NCBI RefSeq assembly: GCF_014639435.1
Contig: NZ_BMFZ01000005.1
Span: forward strand, 62,001-126,000
DNA from: Hafnia psychrotolerans
GTDB lineage: Bacteria; Pseudomonadota; Gammaproteobacteria; Enterobacterales; Enterobacteriaceae
Length of the DNA: 64,000 nucleotides
Direction: 5' to 3'
Shown here in pieces: positions 10,458 to 20,141 of the stretch. The position numbers and the translations under genes were made by a program. The notes under the pieces were generated by a model. The model had not been told where the DNA came from. It worked only from the letters and a program-made list of their open reading frames with translations, and searched no databases. Every line of letters starts with the position of its first letter. The stretch's first letter is position 1.

Positions 10458-10770
10458 CTGCTCTATGTTTTGTCTTTTAAAAAAGTCCGGGCCGCATTCA
10501 AAAATGACGCCGAACAAGAGGTGCAAAACCGCGCGGCTTTTTGCGCGGGTTGAAACCCGCAGTGAGGGGCCCGCCTAAGCGGCGGCATTTTGCGGCTATC
10601 ACTTTGGTACCTGAAACACGGCCATTGTGACCAGCGTAGCTGCTGATGTTCCATGGAAAAGCCCGGGAGTCCAGAGGGCGGCGGCGACTGGCCGCCCTCT
10701 GGTCGGTGTGGGCCGATGCCCACGGTTTTGAAGTTGAAGTTGAAGTTGAAGTTGAAATTGAAGCTAAAGT
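10458..10770 (-). repeat. Composite repeat element, copy B (inverted to copy A)
   Basis: Read on the minus strand it has the same block order as copy A: (CTTCAA)6; hairpin GTGGGC-ATCG-GCCCAC (10708-10723); hairpin with 12-bp arms CCAGAGGGCGGC/GCCGCCCTCTGG and loop CAGTCGCC (10671-10702); TTTT; a 42-bp core (10584-10625) sharing GGCCGTGTTTCAGGTA and AGCCGCAAAATG with copy A; then GC-rich palindromes. The stems differ from copy A but remain complementary. Tail-to-tail with copy A. Mobile-element type unknown to me; no transposase is present. Confidence 0.7.
10728..10763 (+). repeat. TTGAAG hexanucleotide microsatellite
   Basis: Six tandem hexamers (five TTGAAG and one TTGAAA) forming the outer end of repeat copy B, 40 bp beyond the gudD stop codon. 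Copy A carries the reverse-complement motif at its outer end in only about two units, so the array is expanded in one copy. Confidence 0.85.
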
Positions 10771-10802
10771 TTTGCCCAGCTTTTCCAAAAGCTCAAAAGC
10801 GG

Positions 10803-12140
10803 TTAGCGAACAAGACACGGTTTCTTTGGATCAAACTTCCAGTCCGGAATCAGGAATTGCATACCCATTGCATCATCCCGCGCCCCCAATCCCATGTTCT
10901 TGTACAACGCGTGGGCCTTCATTACCTGGTCCATATCCAGTTCGACGCCAAGGCCCGGTCTTTCAGGAACTTTGACCTTACCGCCCTTAATCTGCAACGG
11001 CTCTTGGGTCAGGCGCTGATTTCCCTCCTGCCAGATCCAGTGAGTGTCAATCGCGGTGATTTTGCCCGGTGCAGCCGCGGCGACATGAGTAAACATCGCC
11101 AGTGAAATGTCGAAGTGGTTGTTGGAATGAGAACCCCAGGTCAGACCCCATTCGTGGCACATCTGTGCAACGCGAACGGATCCCTGCATGGTCCAGAAAT
11201 GGGGATCCGCCAGCGGGATATCTACGGATTTCAACTGGATGGTGTGGCCCATCTGCCGCCAGTCGGTCGCAATCATATTAGTGGCAGTCGGCATACCGGT
11301 AGCCTGACGGAATTCAGCCATCACTTCGCGACCGGAAAAGCCCTGCTCTGCACCACAAGGATCCTCCGCATAGGCCAGCACACCGCGCAGCTGTTTGCCC
11401 AGGCCGATGGCTTCGTTGAGTGACCATGCGCCGTTCGGATCCAGCGTAATGCGTGCCTGTGGGAAGCGTTTCGAAAGTGCCGTAACCGCTTCAGCCTCTT
11501 CGCTACCCCGCAGTACGCCGCCTTTCAGTTTAAAATCGTTGAAACCATACTTTTCGTAGGAAGCTTCGGCCAACCGCACAATGCTGTCGGCGTCCAGCGC
11601 TGTTTCATGGCGCAGGCGGTACCAGTCGCAACGCTCGCTGGACTGATTCTGGTACGGCAAATCCGTTTTATTGCGGTCGCCGATGTAGAACAGATAACCG
11701 AGCATTTCGACTTCGTCGCGCTGCTGGCCGTCGCCGAGCAGAGAAGCCACACTGACATGAAGGTACTGCCCGAGCAGGTCCAGCATTGCCGCTTCAATGG
11801 CGGTCACAACATGAATGGTAGTGCGCAGGTCAAAGGTCTGTAACCCGCGCCCAGCGGCGTCGCGATCGGCAAACTGGTCACGCACGGCGCTCATGATATT
11901 TTTGTATTCACCCAGCGTTTTACCCACCACCAGAGGTTGTGCGTCCTCCAGCGTATGGCGGATTTTCTCGCCGCCCGGCACTTCTCCGACGCCGGTGTTA
12001 CCGCTGTTATCGGTGAGGATCAGGATATTGCGGGTGAAGTAAGGCGCGTGCGCCCCGCTGAGATTAAGCAGCATACTGTCGTGACCGGCAACCGGGATCA
12101 CCTGCATGGAGACAATTTTGGGGGTAGAAGAGGTGGTCAT
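10803..12140 (-). CDS. gudD: GudD, D-glucarate dehydratase
   Basis: Enolase-superfamily Mg-dependent dehydratase converting D-glucarate (and L-idarate) to 5-keto-4-deoxy-D-glucarate. 445 residues (E. coli 446). Visible: catalytic Lys in NDFKLKGG, metal-ligand Asp in TLDPNGAW, further ligands in [21 protein letters not shown] region, and the catalytic His in [15 protein letters not shown]. The ATG at 12140 has AAGGAC at good spacing. Last gene of gudPXD, 38 bp after gudX; the repeat-filled gap follows its stop codon. Confidence 0.97.
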   Translation of the reverse strand: MTTSSTPKIVSMQVIPVAGHDSMLLNLSGAHAPYFTRNILILTDNSGNTGVGEVPGGEKIRHTLEDAQPLVVGKTLGEYKNIMSAVRDQFADRDAAGRGLQTFDLRTTIHVVTAIEAAMLDLLGQYLHVSVASLLGDGQQRDEVEMLGYLFYIGDRNKTDLPYQNQSSERCDWYRLRHETALDADSIVRLAEASYEKYGFNDFKLKGGVLRGSEEAEAVTALSKRFPQARITLDPNGAWSLNEAIGLGKQLRGVLAYAEDPCGAEQGFSGREVMAEFRQATGMPTATNMIATDWRQMGHTIQLKSVDIPLADPHFWTMQGSVRVAQMCHEWGLTWGSHSNNHFDISLAMFTHVAAAAPGKITAIDTHWIWQEGNQRLTQEPLQIKGGKVKVPERPGLGVELDMDQVMKAHALYKNMGLGARDDAMGMQFLIPDWKFDPKKPCLVR

Positions 12141-12178
12141 ATTATGTCCTTATCAAAAGCCGTAGAGAGTGGTAAACG

Positions 12179-13525
12179 TCAGCGTCCAAGCGCCGGGCGT
12201 TTGCGATCAAAAGTCCAGCCGGGGATCAGGTATTGCATCGCGGCAGCATCATTGCGCGAGCCGCCGGGCAGTTTTTGGTATAACTCGTGCGCCTGATGGA
12301 TCCTATCCATGTCGATTTCGACACCCAGCCCCGGTTTTTCAGGCACTTTGATTTTACCGTTAACAATCTGCAAGGGTTCTTTGGTCAAGCGTTGATTGCC
12401 CTCTTGCCAGATCCAGTGCGTATCGATCGCTGTCGGTTTACCCGGTGCCGCAGCACCAACGTGAGTGAACATCGCCAGCGAAATATCAAAGTGGTTATTG
12501 GAGTGACAACCCCAGGTCAGGCCCCAGTCGTCACAAAGTTGTGCGACACGGACCGCACCATGCATGGTCCAGAAATGCGGATCGGCCAGCGGAATATCCA
12601 CCGCCTGCAACATCACCGCGTGCTGCATTTCGCGCCAGTTAGTGGCGATCATATTAGTGGCGACTGGCAAACCGGTCGCGCGGCGGAACTCGGCCATGAC
12701 TTCGCGTCCGGAGAATCCCTGTTCAGCACCGCACGGATCCTCCGCATAGCTGAGGATCCCTTGCATGTTTTTGCAGAGGCCGATAGCTTCATCCAGCAGC
12801 CATGCCCCGTTGGGATCGACCGTAATACGCGCCTCGGGGAAGCGTTTAGCCAGTTCGCATACTGCCTCAATCTCTTTTTCGCCCGGCAGTACTCCGCCTT
12901 TCAATTTGAAGTCTTTAAAACCGTAGCGATCCTGTGCCGCTTCAGCTAACTGGACAATGGCGTCGCTGCTCATCGCTTCCTGATGGCGCAGGCGATACCA
13001 GTCGTGTCCTCGTTGTTGAGTGCCGTCGAGATAAGGCAAATCAGTTTTTTGCCGATCACCGATGTAAAACAGATAACCGAGGACCGTCACTTCATCGCGC
13101 TGTTTACCCGGCCCGAGCAGCTCGCATACCGGTACGCCGAGGAACTGACCCAGCAGGTCAAGCAGTGCAGCTTCCAGCGCCGCTACAGCATTTACACGCA
13201 GTTCGAAAGTCCAGGCACCTTTGCCAAATGAGTCAAAATCAGAGGACTGATTACCGGTATGAATCTGATGCACAAGCCGGTTCATACGCGCCACTTCCTG
13301 GCCTTTAACCTGCGGGATAGCCTCGCACAGTGTGTTGTAAATCACCTCACCGCCCGGTGCCTCACCAACGCCGGTATGTCCGGCGCTGTCTTTCAGAATC
13401 ACGATATTACGGGTGAAATACGCGCCGTGCGCACCACCAATGTTCATCAGCATACTGTCGTGGCCAGCGACAGGGATCACCTGCATGTCGGTAATAATTG
13501 GAGAGTGTTGTGTGTTTATCTTCAT
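12179..13525 (-). CDS. gudX: GudX, glucarate dehydratase-related protein
   Basis: Enolase-superfamily paralogue of GudD encoded in tandem with it; in E. coli GudX has weak glucarate dehydratase-type activity and an unclear role. The 448-residue protein shares the GudD motifs ([42 protein letters not shown]), so the Mg ligands and both acid/base residues appear present. The GudX type is indicated by [20 protein letters not shown] and a C-terminus ending [12 protein letters not shown]. The ATG overlaps the gudP stop codon as ATGA, giving translational coupling. Confidence 0.95.
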   Translation of the reverse strand: MKINTQHSPIITDMQVIPVAGHDSMLMNIGGAHGAYFTRNIVILKDSAGHTGVGEAPGGEVIYNTLCEAIPQVKGQEVARMNRLVHQIHTGNQSSDFDSFGKGAWTFELRVNAVAALEAALLDLLGQFLGVPVCELLGPGKQRDEVTVLGYLFYIGDRQKTDLPYLDGTQQRGHDWYRLRHQEAMSSDAIVQLAEAAQDRYGFKDFKLKGGVLPGEKEIEAVCELAKRFPEARITVDPNGAWLLDEAIGLCKNMQGILSYAEDPCGAEQGFSGREVMAEFRRATGLPVATNMIATNWREMQHAVMLQAVDIPLADPHFWTMHGAVRVAQLCDDWGLTWGCHSNNHFDISLAMFTHVGAAAPGKPTAIDTHWIWQEGNQRLTKEPLQIVNGKIKVPEKPGLGVEIDMDRIHQAHELYQKLPGGSRNDAAAMQYLIPGWTFDRKRPALGR

Positions 13526-14892
13526 TTTCTTCCTGATGCCTCAGGGCTGACGAAAGGACGCAGTTGAATACGCTCGATTTTACCCACAATAAATAGATAG
13601 CTGACCACCGCCAGCAAGGCGTGGATACCGACATAAACCAGCGCGCCGTTGAAAGAACCGGTCGTGCCGATGATGTAACCGATGGCAATAGGCGTGATGA
13701 TGCCGGAAATGTTACCGAACATATTGAACAAGCCACCGCTCAGGCCACTGATCTCTTTTGGCGCGGTATCTGCCATGACTGCCCAACCCAGCGCACCCAA
13801 GCCCTTGCCGAAGAAAGCGAAAGCCATAACGCCGACCACCATCCATTCGCTGTCCACGTAGTTGCAGGCCACCATCGAAATGGAAAGCAGCATACCGATA
13901 ACAATTGGCGCTTTACGGGCAAACGTCAGATTGTTGGTTCTGCGCATCAAGTAATCGGAAATAACACCGCCGAGTATGCCGCCGAGAAAACCGCAAATCG
14001 CCGGAACCGACGCCACCATACCCGCTTTGAGGATCGACATACCACGCGCCTGCACCAGATACACCGGGAACCACGTGATAAAGAAATAGGTGATGGCGTT
14101 AATGCAGTACTGCCCGAGATACACACCAATCATCATGCGTGATTTCAATAACTGCTTAACCTGGAAAAACTTTTCGCCTTTGGTGCTGATTTTTTTAGTG
14201 CTTTTCTGATCCATATTGATCAGTGCACCACCGGCTTCCATATAGTCGAGTTCAGCCTGATTCACACCCGGATGATCTTTCGGATCATGGATCACTTTCA
14301 GCCAGACAAAGCTGAGGATGATCCCAAGTCCGCCCATAAAGAAGAACACGTGCGACCAACCGACAGCCTGCGTCAGCCAGCCCATGATTGGTGCGAAGAT
14401 CACCGTCGCGAAGTACTGGGCTGAGTTAAAAATTGATACCGCGGTTCCACGCTCTTGCGCCGGGAACCAAGCCGCAACGATTCGGCTGTTGCCAGGGAAC
14501 GACGGTGCTTCAGCCAGCCCTACCAAAAAGCGCAGGGCAAACAACGACACCACAATGCCAAAGCCGCTGAAGACATCCACAAAGCCCTGTAACAGCGTGA
14601 ACAGCGACCAGATGAAGATGCTGTAGAAATAGACTCTCTTCGAACCGAACTTATCCAGCAGCCAGCCACCGGGAATTTGCCCAATGACGTAGGCCCACGA
14701 AAAAGCCGAGAAGATATAGCCCAAACCGACTGAATCAAGGCCGATATCTTTGGACATCGCGGAACCGACAATCGACAGCGTCGCGCGGTCGCCGTAGTTG
14801 AAGGAGGTGACGATAAATAACATCACCACTATCCAGTAGCGGGCGTTAGTTCTTTTATGTGTGACGCTCGCCGCTGTGCTTAATGTATCCAT
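13522..14892 (-). CDS. gudP: GudP, D-glucarate/galactarate permease (MFS)
   Basis: Major-facilitator proton symporter of the anion:cation symporter family that imports D-glucarate and galactarate across the inner membrane. 456 residues with about 12 hydrophobic helices. The N-terminal [19 protein letters not shown] and [32 protein letters not shown] and [20 protein letters not shown] match E. coli GudP closely. I start at 14892 ([14 protein letters not shown] upstream) rather than 45 codons earlier. First gene of gudPXD and, with garP absent, the only diacid permease in the block. Confidence 0.96.
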   Translation of the reverse strand: MDTLSTAASVTHKRTNARYWIVVMLFIVTSFNYGDRATLSIVGSAMSKDIGLDSVGLGYIFSAFSWAYVIGQIPGGWLLDKFGSKRVYFYSIFIWSLFTLLQGFVDVFSGFGIVVSLFALRFLVGLAEAPSFPGNSRIVAAWFPAQERGTAVSIFNSAQYFATVIFAPIMGWLTQAVGWSHVFFFMGGLGIILSFVWLKVIHDPKDHPGVNQAELDYMEAGGALINMDQKSTKKISTKGEKFFQVKQLLKSRMMIGVYLGQYCINAITYFFITWFPVYLVQARGMSILKAGMVASVPAICGFLGGILGGVISDYLMRRTNNLTFARKAPIVIGMLLSISMVACNYVDSEWMVVGVMAFAFFGKGLGALGWAVMADTAPKEISGLSGGLFNMFGNISGIITPIAIGYIIGTTGSFNGALVYVGIHALLAVVSYLFIVGKIERIQLRPFVSPEASGRK

Positions 14893-15122
14893 GGTGTTCT
14901 CCAGAATAACTCGCCAGGCAAAATTCACTCCTTCACAGAACATGTAGGGTTCAGAGGGAGTGGGGGAAAAGTCAGATCGAGTATATGAACAACCCCATGG
15001 CGACTCATTAGGCAAACCAACAAGCATAAATTCAGAATTACAGTTTTCTTATGGCGGATGCACAGAGCAATGCGAAACAGCTCACGAAATGCCCCAGGAA
15101 TGTGATCCCGACGAATTTTATC
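14893..15122. promoter_or_regulatory. cdaR-gudP intergenic region
   Basis: 230 bp between the cdaR stop and the gudP start, both on the minus strand. It probably carries the gudP promoter and CdaR site, but I could not identify a convincing box or a terminator for cdaR, so read-through from cdaR is possible. Confidence 0.4.
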
Positions 15123-16280
15123 TCAACGATCATTGTCCAACTGTAAGGCGACGTAGAGCAGCAGGCGATCGTCAAAATTACCCAGATTCAGCCCGGTGAG
15201 TTCCGAGATGCGGTTCAGACGATATTCCAGGGTGTTACGGTGAATGTAGAGCGCTTTCGAGGTCGCGGTGGGGTGAACGTTATTATTGAACCACGAGGAG
15301 AGCGTGCGCCGCAGCAGGCCATTGCTATCCATTGATTTCAACCGTGCCAACGGGCGTGCCAGTTCATCGGCTTGCCAGCCACCGCGCAGGCTATCGAGCA
15401 GCACAGGCAGGACGAGATCCTGATAACAATAACTGCGTTGTTCCGGCATCCGCTGTTTGCCAACGCTCATCGTGGTTCGTGCCGTGCGGTAAGAGCGCGC
15501 AATACTACCTGGACCGGTAAAGTAGTTGCCAAGAGAAATGCGGATACGTAAACGGCCCGTTTCCGTCATGCGCGATAAAAAATGTTCGATCCGCTGGCGA
15601 TGCGCTTCCGGATCCCATCGTTCGAAGTTGTTCAGCGCAGGTTTGAGCACCACCATTTCCGTCAACGACACGATGGCGATCAAATTATCTCGCTCCGGCG
15701 TGGTCAGCAGAGTTTGCAACTGCTGAAGTTCCTCCATAGCGCTGTCAACGCCCAGTTGGCCGCTATCGACTTCCACCACGGCCGCAATGCGTGGTTTATT
15801 CAGATCAATGCCGAGACGCTGCGCCCACTCGTTTAGCGCGGGGGAAAGGGTATCAACGCGGATCAGATTCAGCACCAGCTCTTCCCGCAGCCGGCTGTCC
15901 TGCGCTAGCATATTCAGCAAGCGTGCCTGTTCGAGCATCATTTCTGCCGTCATGCACACCAGCTCGCCATACTGACGTAGCTGCATCGGGTTGCCCGTCA
16001 GGCCAATCACACCGACAATGTCACCATCAATACGCAGCGGCAAATTAATGCCTGGCCGAACCCCGTGCAGATGCCGGGCTACGCCGTCGTCAATATCAAC
16101 AATTCGCTTCTGCGATATCGCCAGTAGCGCCCCTTCGTGCAATTCCCCAAGACGCTGATCGTCACCGCTGCCGATGATCCTGCCTCGCGAATCCATAACA
16201 TTCACATTACTATCAATAATTTGCATCGTGCGGGCTACGATTTTCTGCGCCAGTTTTGCATCAAGATGGTACGCTGCCAT
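15123..16280 (-). CDS. cdaR: CdaR (SdaR), sugar diacid utilisation activator
   Basis: Transcription activator of the gar and gud operons in E. coli, responding to glucarate, galactarate or glycerate. The 385-residue product has an N-terminal sugar-diacid recognition domain (MAAYHLDAKLAQKIVARTMQ to about residue 135), a middle region with QLGVDSAMEELQQLQTLL and SLGNYFTGPGSIARSYRTA, and a C-terminal PucR-type helix-turn-helix (TSKALYIHRNTLEYRLNRI). The start at 16280 has AGGAG nine bases upstream and equals the E. coli start; a longer frame exists. cdaR adjoins degP in E. coli too, but there its target operons lie elsewhere. Confidence 0.97.
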   Translation of the reverse strand: MAAYHLDAKLAQKIVARTMQIIDSNVNVMDSRGRIIGSGDDQRLGELHEGALLAISQKRIVDIDDGVARHLHGVRPGINLPLRIDGDIVGVIGLTGNPMQLRQYGELVCMTAEMMLEQARLLNMLAQDSRLREELVLNLIRVDTLSPALNEWAQRLGIDLNKPRIAAVVEVDSGQLGVDSAMEELQQLQTLLTTPERDNLIAIVSLTEMVVLKPALNNFERWDPEAHRQRIEHFLSRMTETGRLRIRISLGNYFTGPGSIARSYRTARTTMSVGKQRMPEQRSYCYQDLVLPVLLDSLRGGWQADELARPLARLKSMDSNGLLRRTLSSWFNNNVHPTATSKALYIHRNTLEYRLNRISELTGLNLGNFDDRLLLYVALQLDNDR

Positions 16281-16430
16281 GAACTGCTGCTCCTGCCATG
16301 TGATCAATGATCGAACAGCATACTCAGCGGCGCTGCGTCAAACATTATGCAAATGCCCAAAGCGTCAAAGAGCCCGCAGGAGTTGCAGGTAGAGTCACAG
16401 TTTTGCTTCACCGTATTGGTCGCCACAGAT

Positions 16431-16455
16431 AAAAAAGGCACGCCGAAGCGTGCCT
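16431..16455 (-). terminator. Rho-independent terminator of degP
   Basis: On the minus strand AGGCACGC-TTCG-GCGTGCCT is followed by TTTTTT, about 30 bp after the degP stop codon. Confidence 0.9.
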
Positions 16456-16484
16456 GAGTGATATACGGCTGCCGCCGAGAGAAA

Positions 16485-17924
16485 TTACTGCGCTAACAGG
16501 TAGATAGAGGTGTCACCACGTTGGATATCCAGCGCCAGCACCGAAGGCTTACTGTCGAGGATCTTCCGCAGTTCGCCCAAATTGGTGATTTTCTGCTGGT
16601 TAATGCCGAGGATCACGTCATCCTTTTTCAGGCCGATGCGTGCTGCAGCACTGCCTGGCTTAACGGCATCCACTTTCACACCTTTCTGCGTGCCAGCCTG
16701 ACCATTGCTCAGTTCAGCACCTTCGATGCCGGTATAAATATTGCCGGAATCGACTTTCGCCGTTTGCGTACTCTGCTCAATCGTCACATCCACATTAAGC
16801 GGTTTACCATCGCGCAGCAGACCCAGCGATACTTTAGTGCCAATTGGCAATGTACCAATATCAGCGCGGAAGGACGCGAAGCTACTGATAGGTTTACCGT
16901 TCATGCTCAGAATAACGTCACCGGCTTTGATCCCTGCTTTTGCAGCAGCAGACTTCGGCATAACCTGGCTAATGAAGGCACCGCGCTGCGCATCGACCTT
17001 CATGGCTTTCGCCAATTCAGAGTTCAGCTCGGTACCCATAATGCCTAACTCACCGCGTTTCACCTGACCGAATTCGATCATCTGTTTGGACAGATTTTTC
17101 ACCATGTTACTTGGGATCGCAAAACCGATACCGATGTTACCGCCGTCCGGCGCGAGGATCGCCGTGTTCAAACCAATGAGCTCACCGTTTAAATTCACCA
17201 GCGCACCACCAGAGTTACCCCGGTTAATGGCGGCATCAGTCTGGATAAAGTTTTCGTAGTTTTCGATATTCAGCCCGCTGCGTCCCAACGCTGAAACGAT
17301 ACCGGATGTGGCCGTTTCGCCTAAACCATACGGGTTGCCGATAGCGACAGTGTAGTCACCAACACGCAGTTGTTCTGAGTCAGCGATTTTAATCGCAGTC
17401 AGATTTTTCGCGCCAATCAGCTGAATAACCGCAATATCTGAGCGAGGATCTTTACCGATCACTTTGGCATCAAATTTACGGCCATCGTTCAGTTGCACCG
17501 TGATTTTGGTGGCGTTATCTACCACGTGGTTGTTCGTTACCACATAGCCTTTATCCGCGTCGATGATCACGCCAGAACCCAATGCACGGAAATCTTCTTT
17601 CTGCTGCTGAGGCGCCTGCTGCGCTCCGTCCTGGCCCTGACAAACTGGAGAGCCCTGGAACGGCGAACCGTCCTGACACAGCGGCGAATTCTGACCAAAG
17701 AATTGCTGGAACTGCTGGCCCATGCGTGGCGTTTTCACATCCGCACTGCCTTCAACGTTCACACTGACCACGGAAGGCATCACTTTTTCCAGCATAGGTG
17801 CCAGACTGGGAACTTGCGTTGAACTTGAAGACGCCGTTTCTGCGGCAAACGCCGATGAAACAGGGGCCACAGCCATACCAATACTTAACGCTAATGCGCT
17901 CAGGAATAGAGTAGATTTTTTCAT
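16485..17924 (-). CDS. degP: DegP (HtrA), periplasmic serine protease/chaperone
   Basis: Degrades or refolds misfolded envelope proteins; forms cages around unfolded outer-membrane proteins. 479 residues (E. coli 474). Sec signal peptide MKKSTLFLSALALSIGMAVA cleaved near SAFA-AET; a protease domain with His in NNHVVDNATK, Asp in DPRSDIAVIQ and Ser in RGNSGGALVN; then PDZ1 (about 285-375) and PDZ2 (about 395-479). The LA loop contains CQDGSPFQGSPVCQGQDG, with the two conserved cysteines. I start at the signal-peptide Met at 17924 rather than the longer frame. A sigma-E type promoter lies upstream. Confidence 0.98.
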   Translation of the reverse strand: MKKSTLFLSALALSIGMAVAPVSSAFAAETASSSSTQVPSLAPMLEKVMPSVVSVNVEGSADVKTPRMGQQFQQFFGQNSPLCQDGSPFQGSPVCQGQDGAQQAPQQQKEDFRALGSGVIIDADKGYVVTNNHVVDNATKITVQLNDGRKFDAKVIGKDPRSDIAVIQLIGAKNLTAIKIADSEQLRVGDYTVAIGNPYGLGETATSGIVSALGRSGLNIENYENFIQTDAAINRGNSGGALVNLNGELIGLNTAILAPDGGNIGIGFAIPSNMVKNLSKQMIEFGQVKRGELGIMGTELNSELAKAMKVDAQRGAFISQVMPKSAAAKAGIKAGDVILSMNGKPISSFASFRADIGTLPIGTKVSLGLLRDGKPLNVDVTIEQSTQTAKVDSGNIYTGIEGAELSNGQAGTQKGVKVDAVKPGSAAARIGLKKDDVILGINQQKITNLGELRKILDSKPSVLALDIQRGDTSIYLLAQ

Positions 17925-18003
17925 CAGTCGTGATCTCTTTAATGAGTTTTTAAAATTATACTTGGCAACCGTAGTCGGTCGCCCTGCTTGGTAGTCGTAG
18001 TAC

Positions 18004-18030
18004 TGAGATATTATTAAAAACCTGAAGTTC
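18004..18030 (-). promoter_or_regulatory. Sigma-E type promoter of degP
   Basis: On the minus strand GAACTT, a 16-bp spacer, then TCTCA. This equals the sigma-E consensus GAACTT-N16-TCTGA except for one base in the -10, and stands about 80 bp before the degP start, as in E. coli. A GTAAA half-site further upstream (18072-18076) might belong to CpxR but is too weak to call. Confidence 0.75.
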
Positions 18031-18147
18031 ATTTTGGTCGAAATGACAATGGTAAAAAAATATTGAGGTTATTTACAAAAGTCTACTTTTTAACCATATG
18101 AGTCAATGAAGTTAATATCATTTCCATTTCATATTATTAAAGAGAGA

Positions 18148-18347
18148 TAACCTAAATAATTCGAGTTGCAGCACCGCAGTAATTGAATGAATCCGCAGGA
18201 ACATAGTCAATCCTATCGCCGGGGGAAATGACAAATCTGCCTGGAGCAGATTTGAACACGGCTAGCAGCGGCCCTTTCAGGGATGAGGCCCATGGACGGG
18301 CCGAATAACTTAGCCAACAAAGCGGCTGCTTGAAGTATGACGGATAT
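18148..18347. repeat. ERIC element with a large internal insert
   Basis: Left end CCTAAATAATTCGAGTTGCAG and right end GCCAACAAAGCGGCTGCTTG then AAGTATGACGGATAT are ERIC termini (canonical ERIC is 127 bp). The central part is replaced or interrupted by a stretch holding ACAAATCTGCCTGGAGCAG and GGATGAGGCCCATGGACGGG, making the element about 200 bp. ERIC copies with such inserts are known from Yersinia-like enterobacteria. It fills most of the degP-dgt gap and ends directly at the dgt stop codon. Confidence 0.75.
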
Positions 18348-18348
18348 A

Positions 18349-19866
18349 TTATTCAGCAGCCATCAGGCGGCGGTACTCGTCATAAGCGTAAAGATCTGTC
18401 ATGCCACTGATGTAATCCTGAATCATGCGCGCCCGATAATAAAGCTCACCAATCTGCTGCTGATTTTCAGGCTGCTGGCGGAGGTGGGCTACAGCCTCAT
18501 TGTAGGCCAACCGGTGTTTGGCCGATAGCTTGTGAAAGAGTCGGGTTTCAATCGGATATCGGCGGTGAGTATCATCATCAACCAGTTGACGAAATTCCTG
18601 TAAAGGCATATCAAGAATTGGACTGTAAATATCCAGTAATCCACTGATCACCCGATAACCCTGTAATTCCAGCTGTTCAACTTCGTGATGATTAAAAACA
18701 TGTTTAAACGCCACGCTTTTATATATTTTTAACAATCTATTAGCCTGACTGACATCTTCCAGTAATGCCTGATTAAAAGTGCCTGCAAATATAGCCGGGA
18801 GATTATCGATAAAACGAATCGCAGCATGTGGTACAAGATGCTTAACAGTTTGTACACGTAATTCCAGGAAGAAATAATCTACCGGATCACGGAAAGTTTT
18901 CGCCTTATTCATTTTCTGGTAGGCCGTGCGCACGACTTCTTCGAACCAGTCACCTTTAATCTCCTCGCCCCACTCATGCTCGAGATGGTCAAACAGTTGC
19001 TCTACGCTGAAAATATTCTTCTCAACGGCATCTTCCAAATCGGCAATGCAATAAGAGATATCATCCGCCGCTTCCATAATATAGGTCAGCGGAAAGCGAC
19101 TAAATTCGCCCATATCCAACGTTTCCCGCAACCGCTTAATAAAAAGTTCTTCCGCCAGATAGAAGCCGGGTTTTTTCATCAAATAATCAAGATTTTCCGG
19201 CATCGCCGCAGCCCAATAAGCCGGACGAGTATATTTCAAAATACAGGCGGTTTGCGAGAAAGTCAGATTCAGTTTGAGGAGAGTAAAGACTAACCGGATA
19301 GCCTGCGCATTACCGTCGAAATTGCATAAATCATGACGGATTTTACTGCGTAACACGTTCAATTGATCCTCACCTTCCAGCAAACGCAGAAAGGTGAAAG
19401 TGCAACTGTCGGTGCTCTGCGGCACCGCCCCACAGCTGGCGATATCCATCCGTTTCGCGAACCAGTTGTTGATCGCAGATTCGCCAAAATGACCGAACGG
19501 TGGGTTGCCGATGTCATGCATCAGGCAGGCCATTTCTACTACGCTTTCGAAGGGATCGGTGAAGTCGCTTAAGCCGAGTTCGTCGAGTTTTCCTTGCTTG
19601 CGCAAGCGATGCAAAATCTCTTTGGCAATATGACGACCGACCTGCTGGACCTCAAGTGAGTGGGTTAACCGGCTGCGTACCGCCGCGTTTTTCTCCAGAG
19701 GGAAGACCTGAGTTTTTTGCTGCAACCGGCGGATAGCTGCCGAATTGATAATACGCCCACGATCGCTTTCAAACTGGCGTACCACGTCATATTCATCACG
19801 AGCCTCAATCGGAGGACTGAAAGGCCGTTGGAAATTGAATTTGCTCTTAAAATCGACCCCGGACAT
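18349..19866 (-). CDS. dgt: Dgt, dGTP triphosphohydrolase
   Basis: Hydrolyses dGTP to deoxyguanosine and tripolyphosphate. 505 residues, identical in length to E. coli Dgt. HD-superfamily motifs are visible: [20 protein letters not shown], the metal-ligand HD in [18 protein letters not shown] and the later [18 protein letters not shown]-terminal [19 protein letters not shown] and [18 protein letters not shown] also match. Transcribed from the divergent dgt-mtnN gap; no recognisable terminator of its own before the ERIC element. Confidence 0.97.
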   Translation of the reverse strand: MSGVDFKSKFNFQRPFSPPIEARDEYDVVRQFESDRGRIINSAAIRRLQQKTQVFPLEKNAAVRSRLTHSLEVQQVGRHIAKEILHRLRKQGKLDELGLSDFTDPFESVVEMACLMHDIGNPPFGHFGESAINNWFAKRMDIASCGAVPQSTDSCTFTFLRLLEGEDQLNVLRSKIRHDLCNFDGNAQAIRLVFTLLKLNLTFSQTACILKYTRPAYWAAAMPENLDYLMKKPGFYLAEELFIKRLRETLDMGEFSRFPLTYIMEAADDISYCIADLEDAVEKNIFSVEQLFDHLEHEWGEEIKGDWFEEVVRTAYQKMNKAKTFRDPVDYFFLELRVQTVKHLVPHAAIRFIDNLPAIFAGTFNQALLEDVSQANRLLKIYKSVAFKHVFNHHEVEQLELQGYRVISGLLDIYSPILDMPLQEFRQLVDDDTHRRYPIETRLFHKLSAKHRLAYNEAVAHLRQQPENQQQIGELYYRARMIQDYISGMTDLYAYDEYRRLMAAE

Positions 19867-19938
19867 GTTTCCTACCCTTTTCAGTCATACGCGCTTCACT
19901 CTGGCATCCCGCCAGCACCCAATACGTTGTCACTTGCT

Positions 19939-20066
19939 TATCCCCAAAATCATTCGAGCAGTAGGCAGACGGTAAGTAAGTGACCCCCTTGAACTTACTG
20001 GTGTAAGTCATTCGGGTGAACGAACGTATAGCCAACACACCTGCAGCTTGAAGGATGACGGGTATC
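19939..20066. repeat. ERIC element (full length) in the dgt-mtnN gap
   Basis: About 127 bp running from TATCCCCAAAATCATTCGAG to CAGCTTGAAGGATGACGGGT, with the internal ERIC landmark AAGTAAGTGA and the segment GGGTGAACGAACG. It is degenerate relative to the consensus but keeps both termini and the expected length. It sits between divergent dgt and mtnN. Confidence 0.85.
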
Positions 20067-20141
20067 ATAGCCATGATAGACTATCGTGTATCGGACTTGT
20101 TATAAAACAGTCAATTCCCTCCTCAATCTGCGAGTAACATT

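Noticed and set aside
10646-11105. Forward open frames with a (KL)n or (VE)n run across the repeat and the end of gudD
   Set aside because: They translate the TTGAAG microsatellite and the antisense strand of gudD; no ribosome site or family match.
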